The position numbers and the translations under genes are program-made. A DNA stretch of 9,734 bases, taken from NCBI GenBank assembly GCA_020058355.1, contig JAGVEG010000094.1, positions 1 to 9,734 on the forward strand. Reading direction: 5' to 3'. Origin of the DNA: Candidatus Berkelbacteria bacterium. Its GTDB lineage: Bacteria; Patescibacteriota; UBA1384; CAILIB01. Of the stretch, positions 5,640-9,734 are shown piece after piece (position 1 is the stretch's first letter; the number at the start of each line of letters is the position of its first letter). Under the pieces are notes generated by a model. The model made no database searches, was not told the DNA's origin, and worked only from the letters and a program-made list of their open reading frames with translations.

Positions 5640-7229
5640 ATGGAACCGATTACTACCCTTATTACCGGAGAGTTTGATGCTTCTCCAGAGACGCGTGCTG
5701 CCTATAGTCACGATGCAAGTATCTTTCAGGTAACCCCTGAGGCCGTGCTCTACCCACGCTCGATAGAGGATTTACAGAAGCTTTTAGCGCACGTTACCGA
5801 CCGCAAAAAGTCAGGAGTAAACGTTTCGCTGACTCCGCGTAACGGTGGTACCTGTATGTCGGGAGGATCGCTTACCGAAAGTTACGTTCTGGACATGACG
5901 CGTCACTTTGGCTGGCTCCATGAAATTGATTTTAACCACGCAACAATCAAGGTAGGTGGAGGGACGATGCATCTGGAAGTAGAGAAAGCAACGCATCCCC
6001 ACAAGCTCTTATTCCCACCCTATACGTCATCCCATGACATTTGCGGCATTGGTGGCATGATTGGTAACAATGCCTCGGGTGAGAAGTCGGTAAAATACGG
6101 TGCTACTGATAAAAGTATTGCTGATCTTACCGTAGTACTTACCAACGGCGAGGTCTGTACCTTTGGGCCGATTACTCCTGAAGAGCTGGAGGTAAAGAAG
6201 CAGGCATACACCCTTGAGGGGCATTTGTACCGGGAGGTGAGTCGGATCCTTGATGAGCACGCAGCCACCATTGCAAAGCACCCAAAGCTTAAAAAGAACG
6301 CTGCAGGGTACGCTCTCTGGGAAGTCTGGAATGAAGACCACACGCTTTTTAACCTCGGCCGCTTAATTATTGGTTCACAAGGCACACTCGCGCTGGTAAC
6401 TGAGGCTACGCTCAAGCTGATCCCCATGAATGCGCACCGCACCATGTTGCTTGTTCCCATTGAGCACCTTAGCCAGTTGGCAGGTACCGTACACACATTG
6501 CTTGCAGCCGATCCTGATACCTGCGAAACCTACGACCACCACACCTATGAACTTGCTGAAAAACTGCACCCAACCGAGGCAGGTGCAGCCAGTACCGCCA
6601 AGGGCAAGCACATGGTTGTCTTCGCCGTGTATGAGGGAGTAACACGTGCCGAGGTTACGAAAAAAGTTGAGCAAGCTACCGCTGCGATTACGGCTCTGGG
6701 AGGTGAGACCTTTGTTTCTTCTGATGAGCAGGTTATCGAGGCTAATCTGTTTATTCGCCGTAAGAGTTTCAAGATGCTGCTGGAGAATCCAACTCCCAAC
6801 TACCGGGCGATGGCCTTTTTGGAGGACACCATTGTGCCACTCACTCACTACGGGGAGTTCCTTGCTGCGCTTGAGGCCATTCTCAGCGAATACAATATGA
6901 CCTATACCTATGCGGGTCATATTGGTGACGGAAGCATCCGCCTAGTACCCCTTATGAACGTCGAGCAGCCGGATGCGGCTGGTCAGATCATTGAGCTCTT
7001 GCGTAGGGTAAACGACCTGGTCTTTGCCTTCGGCGGCAGCATGAGTGTAGATCATAACGACGGCATTATCCGGACACCATTCCTGGAGCGTATGTACGGC
7101 CCTGAGATGACCGCGCTCTTTGCGGAGGTAAAGCACCTTTTCGATCCGGAAGGCATCCTCAACCCGGGTAAGAAAGTGGGTGGCAGCCTCGAATACACCA
7201 AAAATCATATTGTCACCAAGAATTCCTGA
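5640..7229 (+). CDS. FAD-binding oxidoreductase of the GlcD/D-lactate dehydrogenase family
   Basis: Family members oxidise D-2-hydroxy acids such as D-lactate or glycolate, using FAD held by a PCMH-type domain. Domain 1 (about 30-265) shows the FAD loops: TPRNGGTCMSGGS at 65-77, GIGGMIGNNASGEKSVKYG at 136-154, and GSQGTLALVTEATLKL at 245-260. Domain 2 (about 270-529) holds AGHIGDGSIRLVPL at 425-438, GGSMSVDHNDGIIR at 465-478 and FDPEGILNPGKK at 501-512. Two catalytic signatures deviate: the usual HxGDGNxH keeps His427 but has Ser-Ile-Arg-Leu in place of Asn-x-His, and the usual GEHGIG is VDHNDG with His472 kept. One metal ligand seems missing, so it may act on a different substrate or use a different site. 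The 529-residue length is full. There is no C-terminal Fe-S domain, and no partner glcE/glcF gene is adjacent. A diverged repeat starts at the stop codon. Confidence 0.88.
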   Translation: MEPITTLITGEFDASPETRAAYSHDASIFQVTPEAVLYPRSIEDLQKLLAHVTDRKKSGVNVSLTPRNGGTCMSGGSLTESYVLDMTRHFGWLHEIDFNHATIKVGGGTMHLEVEKATHPHKLLFPPYTSSHDICGIGGMIGNNASGEKSVKYGATDKSIADLTVVLTNGEVCTFGPITPEELEVKKQAYTLEGHLYREVSRILDEHAATIAKHPKLKKNAAGYALWEVWNEDHTLFNLGRLIIGSQGTLALVTEATLKLIPMNAHRTMLLVPIEHLSQLAGTVHTLLAADPDTCETYDHHTYELAEKLHPTEAGAASTAKGKHMVVFAVYEGVTRAEVTKKVEQATAAITALGGETFVSSDEQVIEANLFIRRKSFKMLLENPTPNYRAMAFLEDTIVPLTHYGEFLAALEAILSEYNMTYTYAGHIGDGSIRLVPLMNVEQPDAAGQIIELLRRVNDLVFAFGGSMSVDHNDGIIRTPFLERMYGPEMTALFAEVKHLFDPEGILNPGKKVGGSLEYTKNHIVTKNS

Positions 7230-7292
7230 AACCCATTTCAAAAATCTCTCGACTGAACCCAGGAACAGTCTCGATCTTTTCTCAATGGGTTT
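7229..7292 (+). repeat. Post-stop repeat, copy A, with nested stems
   Basis: The repeat unit starts at 7230, immediately after the TGA. AACCCATTTCAAAA (7230-7243) is identical to 7701-7714, and similarity continues to CTTTTCT at 7276-7282. Inside, GACTG (7251-7255) pairs with CAGTC (7266-7270). Only in this copy AAACCCATT (7229-7237), which begins on the last base of the stop codon, also pairs perfectly with AATGGGTTT (7284-7292), giving a closed two-stem structure. T-rich sequence follows the inner hairpin, so a weak terminator is possible. Confidence 0.65.
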
Positions 7293-7325
7293 AGTAAGGT
7301 CGAACCAGGGTGCAACACTGCCTAT

Positions 7326-7345
7326 AAATAGCCTTCTCGCTATTT
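7326..7345 (+). other. Small hairpin in the cutA upstream region
   Basis: AAATAGC pairs with GCTATTT across CTTCTC, a 7-bp stem about 30 bases before the cutA start. It lies upstream of the candidate -10 box, so it would be in DNA or in read-through mRNA from the oxidase gene rather than in a cutA leader. Confidence 0.4.
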
Positions 7346-7360
7346 GCAGTAAAATCCTGA

Positions 7361-7366
7361 TAGTGT
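7361..7366 (+). promoter_or_regulatory. Candidate -10 box of a leaderless cutA transcript
   Basis: TAGTGT ends exactly six bases before the cutA ATG, and there is no SD in the intervening GGGCCT. It matches TANNNT but is otherwise a poor -10, and no -35 is clear. It matters mainly because the spacing equals that at 4575 and 5628. Confidence 0.35.
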
Positions 7367-7372
7367 GGGCCT

Positions 7373-7699
7373 ATGGCTACCGAATACTGCCTGATTCAGA
7401 CCACCTTCCCCACGCGCGCGGCCGCCGCAAATGTGGCTCGTGTTTTAGTAGAAAAGCAGCTCGCGGCCTGTGTGCAGCTTACGCCAGTAGAGAGTATCTA
7501 CCGCTGGCAGGGCGAGATCCTGGAAGAGGGTGAGGTGCGCCTACAGATGAAGACGATGAACCGGCTGTACTCTGCGGTGGTGGATTGCATCCAAGAGCAT
7601 CACACCTACGAGATCCCCGAGATCATTCAGACACCCATTAGTATGGGCTCACGCGAATACCTTGATTGGATGCGGGATCAGTTGGTGTTAGAGGATTAA
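7373..7699 (+). CDS. cutA: CutA1-family divalent-ion tolerance protein
   Basis: CutA1 is a small, very stable cytosolic trimer with a PII-like ferredoxin fold. It was named for copper tolerance in E. coli, but its role in most bacteria is unsettled. The 108-residue product is of normal length and carries the family marks in order: an N-terminal strand YCLIQTTFPTR, helix AANVARVLVEKQLAACVQL with Cys33, the segment ESIYRWQGEILEEGEV at 40-55, then QMKTMNRLY and HTYEIPEIIQTPI at 77-89, ending YLDWM. No SD precedes the ATG; see the candidate -10 box. A copy of the post-stop repeat begins one base after its TAA. No metal exporter or cytochrome biogenesis gene is adjacent, so the context does not tell the role. 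Identification is firm. Confidence 0.94.
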   Translation: MATEYCLIQTTFPTRAAAANVARVLVEKQLAACVQLTPVESIYRWQGEILEEGEVRLQMKTMNRLYSAVVDCIQEHHTYEIPEIIQTPISMGSREYLDWMRDQLVLED

Positions 7700-7700
7700 G

Positions 7701-7760
7701 AACCCATTTCAAAACAGTTTTCTACTGTACCCAAAAACAGTCTCTGACTTTTCTTACTGT
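7701..7760 (+). repeat. Post-stop repeat, copy B, with alternating complementary pentamers
   Basis: AACCCATTTCAAAA begins one base after the cutA stop and the unit continues through ACCCA, AACAGTCTC and CTTTTCT as in copy A, at roughly three quarters identity by eye. ACAGT (7714-7718), ACTGT (7724-7728), ACAGT (7737-7741) and ACTGT (7756-7760) alternate, so the RNA could pair as outer hairpins 1+2 and 3+4 or as the middle hairpin 2+3. This is the geometry of a switch, though five-base stems are weak. Confidence 0.6.
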
Positions 7761-7808
7761 GTGTTTACGCCCCTTGGGCATAGTTAACTTGTTTGACTGG
7801 CGGTTGTC

Positions 7809-7837
7809 TTGCGCAGTAAGTGGATTCTTGCTACATA
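7809..7837 (+). promoter_or_regulatory. Weak candidate promoter for the 437-residue protein gene
   Basis: TTGCGC (7809-7814) and TACATA (7832-7837) are 17 bases apart and would start transcription about 20 bases before the ATG at 7865. Both boxes match the consensus only partly. TTGACT at 7793-7798 is a better -35 but has no good -10 behind it. Confidence 0.25.
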
Positions 7838-7864
7838 AACTATACCCGAAAGGGAATCAAAAAC

Positions 7865-9178
7865 ATGGAGTTAAAAATGTCTGAAAACGTGCAAGGCACC
7901 AAATTGACACAAGTGAGATATGTGCCAAATCCACATTCACCCAATTCAGGTGAGCATCAACCAAGAATGGAGTTGCTAGCCCAGCTCATTACCATGGCCG
8001 ATCTGGGTTGTGGGAAAGAGATTACGGCCCAGTGGATCCAGAAAGAAACTAGTAAACGACTAGTTCGCGTGAGGGGCACGAACACGGCAAATGTCTATGA
8101 GGTGAGTCTGGGTACTTTGGATGGCGCATCAGAAGTAAGAATGGCCTACCGGATATTTATTCCAGATTGTTTGTATGATCCAGAGGAAGTCATCATAAAG
8201 CTACGTATGGTAGCCAGGCACCTACAAAGCGTGCTTACAGGCTCACTTCTGGCGGAGGTTGTTGAGGCTGTGGAGCTTGAGGCTGCTTCTATTAGGAAGG
8301 CTGAAGAATTGTTTAAGCAAGAAGGTACACAATTTGTTGAAAAGATGCTTGAAACTGGTGGGAGTAGTTTCGGAAGAGAGAAATTTCCTCACCCAATAGT
8401 TACTCATGTTGGTCAAAGTATCAGCGCTCGCAGAAGGTACCTACAAGAGCTTTGGTCGCAGTTCGGCCTAGAATCGTGTGTGGATAGGGCTGGTTGGGTA
8501 GAGTTCGTCAGCCTCTTCAACCAGCAAGCTAATGAACTCATGAGGAATCCCGTTACTTCAACGCAAAAAGAGGTTCGGTCGGCTCTTGTCAATTATGTAA
8601 ATGCTGGACTGTTACAACATTTACAGATTGCGGGAAAAAACTACTACCGTCCTACCTTGCCAAGTACTTTCTCTCCACGATTAAGTGGGGAAGAGGTGAT
8701 ATGGTTTGCTGTATTGTTTCCGGGTTGCCTAGGGCCTTTGATCGATACAGAAGATTGGGCTTTAGTGGCTTACCAGCAGATCACAGCTGAGATAGCAGTA
8801 GCAGAATTGACAATGAGTCTGGAGCAGTTACTTGGTTTTTTCACTGTGCTTGAAAAGAGAGAACTACTTGTAGTTAGCCCTGAGGGCGGATTTACCATAC
8901 ATACTACGGAAGTCGTACTTCATGCCACCGAACACCCTATCGATGGTGCCCTGGTAGGTGTTAATGGTATTGCGTCCAAAGAGAATATCTTCACCTATCT
9001 TGCACCACGCGTTCACGCTGCAGGAGAGTATCTTCAGCGTGGTCAAAGACTGGTCTATATCGACCAAGTAATGCGTCAGATTGCGGCTCAGCGTCAAGAA
9101 TTTGCACTAAGGGATAAGGAGCTAGCAGATCGGTATGCGCAGCTCGGTAGAGAAAAGAAAAATTTGAGTCGCGGCTAG
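7865..9178 (+). CDS. Unrecognised 437-residue protein with winged-helix-like segment
   Basis: I do not recognise this protein. The frame is open from a GTG at 7820, but that start has no SD. ATG 7865 has AGGGA (7851-7855) nine bases upstream and is preferred; ATG 7877, with GGAG six bases before it, is also possible. Residues about 231-262 (TSTQKEVRSALVNYVNAGLL then AGKNYYRPT) match the helix-helix-strand-turn-strand of a winged helix, in which an Arg-rich helix is followed by GLL and a GKxYY wing. A weaker second candidate lies at 314-346 (MSLEQLLGFFTVLEKRELLV then GGFTIH). Residues 131-160 and 400-434 are charged helices, the last probably coiled coil. There is no signal peptide or membrane span. 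A DNA-binding or scaffold role is inference. It is monocistronic, with its own upstream region and a strong terminator. Confidence 0.85.
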   Translation: MELKMSENVQGTKLTQVRYVPNPHSPNSGEHQPRMELLAQLITMADLGCGKEITAQWIQKETSKRLVRVRGTNTANVYEVSLGTLDGASEVRMAYRIFIPDCLYDPEEVIIKLRMVARHLQSVLTGSLLAEVVEAVELEAASIRKAEELFKQEGTQFVEKMLETGGSSFGREKFPHPIVTHVGQSISARRRYLQELWSQFGLESCVDRAGWVEFVSLFNQQANELMRNPVTSTQKEVRSALVNYVNAGLLQHLQIAGKNYYRPTLPSTFSPRLSGEEVIWFAVLFPGCLGPLIDTEDWALVAYQQITAEIAVAELTMSLEQLLGFFTVLEKRELLVVSPEGGFTIHTTEVVLHATEHPIDGALVGVNGIASKENIFTYLAPRVHAAGEYLQRGQRLVYIDQVMRQIAAQRQEFALRDKELADRYAQLGREKKNLSRG

Positions 9179-9186
9179 TGTGTTCT

Positions 9187-9215
9187 ATGGCCTGGAGTAT
9201 CTCCAGGCCATTTTT
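9187..9215 (+). terminator. Strong intrinsic terminator between convergent genes
   Basis: ATGGCCTGGAG (9187-9197) pairs perfectly with CTCCAGGCCAT (9201-9211) around a TAT loop and is followed by TTTTT on the + strand. The - strand has no T run after the stem, so it mainly ends the + strand gene, but it may also slow transcription of the convergent membrane-protein gene. Confidence 0.92.
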
Positions 9216-9225
9216 CTAACATGGC

Positions 9226-9734
9226 TTACGCCCCGCCCAAGAAATTCACCACAAACCCAACCATCGAAACAATAAAGATCGCTACAAATACCGCGATGAG
9301 CCGGCCAGAGAGGTCCTCGGCGTTGTGGGTTGATGATTCGTGCTTCTCTGCATGGAAAACGTCCATTTCGAGCTCTTTGTGATACGTGCCGAGGCCATAG
9401 GGGTGGTTCTTGGTCGCCGCCTCAGGCTTCAGGAGTGCTTTCTTCTGCAGGAAGTAGGCGCCAACAATGGCAAGTAAGCCAAGACCAAGAAGAAGGAGTG
9501 GCCATGCGCGACTGAGCACAGACCCAAAGTTACTAAGGAGCATAATACTACCAATCGCTGTGCCAATCCAACCAATCACCACGGTTGATTGCTGGTCTAG
9601 GAACTCGCCCGCCGCTACAAGGAGGGCACCGAAGATAATCAGCAGGAGGGCGCCAGCGAGGCCCTCGGTACGGAGTGCTAGAACAATCGAGCTGATGACG
9701 AGGTAGGGGGCAGCCCAGTTTTCGAAAAGCTTAC
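9226..9734 (-). CDS. C-terminal part of a multi-span membrane protein (runs off the right edge)
   Basis: The - strand frame is open from the window edge to a TAA at 9226-9228, giving 168 visible residues; its start is outside the window. A GTG at 9582 could be read as a start, but the upstream frame is clearly coding (KLFENWAAPYLVISSIVLAL, then GALLLIIFGALLVAAGEF), so I treat the gene as 5'-partial. About five hydrophobic stretches are visible: two before the GTG, VVIGWIGTAIGSIMLL, WPLLLLGLGLLAIVGAYFLQKK, and a final LIAVFVAIFIVSMVGFVVNF. A polar loop with several His and Glu (KNHPYGLGTYHKELEMDVFH and following) lies before the last span. The Gly/Leu-rich hairpins recall small LiaF/DUF-type membrane domains, but I cannot name the family or function. 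It is convergent with the 437-residue gene. Confidence 0.75.
   Translation of the reverse strand, partial: KLFENWAAPYLVISSIVLALRTEGLAGALLLIIFGALLVAAGEFLDQQSTVVIGWIGTAIGSIMLLSNFGSVLSRAWPLLLLGLGLLAIVGAYFLQKKALLKPEAATKNHPYGLGTYHKELEMDVFHAEKHESSTHNAEDLSGRLIAVFVAIFIVSMVGFVVNFLGGA

Noticed and set aside
6020..6920. Long - strand open frames (158 and 181 codons) opposite the FAD oxidase gene
   Set aside because: They lie wholly inside a gene with clear family motifs. Their translations are low-complexity or Ser/Cys-rich with no recognisable pattern and no convincing SD.
7180..7533. + strand open frame spanning the oxidase end and the cutA start
   Set aside because: It overlaps two well-supported genes in another frame, and its translation across the intergenic repeat has no sign of a real protein.
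7820..7864. GTG extending the 437-residue protein by 15 residues
   Set aside because: No SD precedes this GTG and the stretch covers the candidate promoter and leader; ATG 7865 has AGGGA at good spacing.
1..9734. A defence, CRISPR, phage or transposon system
   Set aside because: I saw no regularly spaced direct repeats, no transposase or integrase motifs, and no recognisable defence gene cluster. The NYN protein alone does not make a system.

Overview
The window is bacterial chromosomal DNA of moderate GC content. Genes are compact, mostly on the + strand, and read with the standard bacterial code: TGA is used as a real stop, for example at the end of the FAD oxidase gene. The gene mix is mostly single-copy housekeeping or metabolic enzymes between proteins I do not recognise. 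Several genes lack a good Shine-Dalgarno (SD) sequence. The overall style would fit a small-genome lineage such as Patescibacteria/CPR, but nothing here proves the phylum. I see no tRNA, rRNA, CRISPR array, transposase or recognisable defence operon.

Layout. Positions 20-1150 encode an unrecognised 376-residue protein whose C-terminal half has two stretches resembling ribbon-helix-helix folds. A hairpin follows, then an AT-rich spacer. Next is a two-gene unit, a 143-residue unknown protein translationally coupled to a 38-residue single-membrane-span peptide, closed by a strong terminator (1883-1915). TrhO (tRNA U34 hydroxylase, 1962-2861) has its own terminator. A NYN/LabA-type PIN-like protein (2971-3510) follows; its last codons are supplied by a GC-rich hairpin repeat. 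Positions 3511-4007 hold no intact gene. They contain the second copy of that repeat, another long hairpin, a possible decayed gene end, and a terminator placed directly in front of the next ribosome binding site.

Positions 4008-7699 carry a GNAT-like acetyltransferase with a cysteine-rich tail, an M20 (peptidase T-like) metallopeptidase, a D-lactate dehydrogenase/GlcD-like FAD oxidase and CutA. The last two genes are each followed, within one base of the stop codon, by a diverged copy of the same ~52-bp repeat. The right part holds an unrecognised 437-residue protein with a winged-helix-like segment (7865-9178), a strong terminator, and on the - strand the C-terminal part of a multi-span membrane protein that runs off the right edge.

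The genes do not form an obvious pathway. TrhO acts on tRNA, the M20 enzyme probably trims peptides, the oxidase probably handles a 2-hydroxy acid, and CutA is a trimeric cytosolic protein. The most interesting signals are in the non-coding parts: two families of structured repeats tied to gene 3' ends, a terminator abutting an SD site, and three SD-poor starts with a TANNNT box exactly 6 nt before the ATG, suggesting leaderless transcripts.
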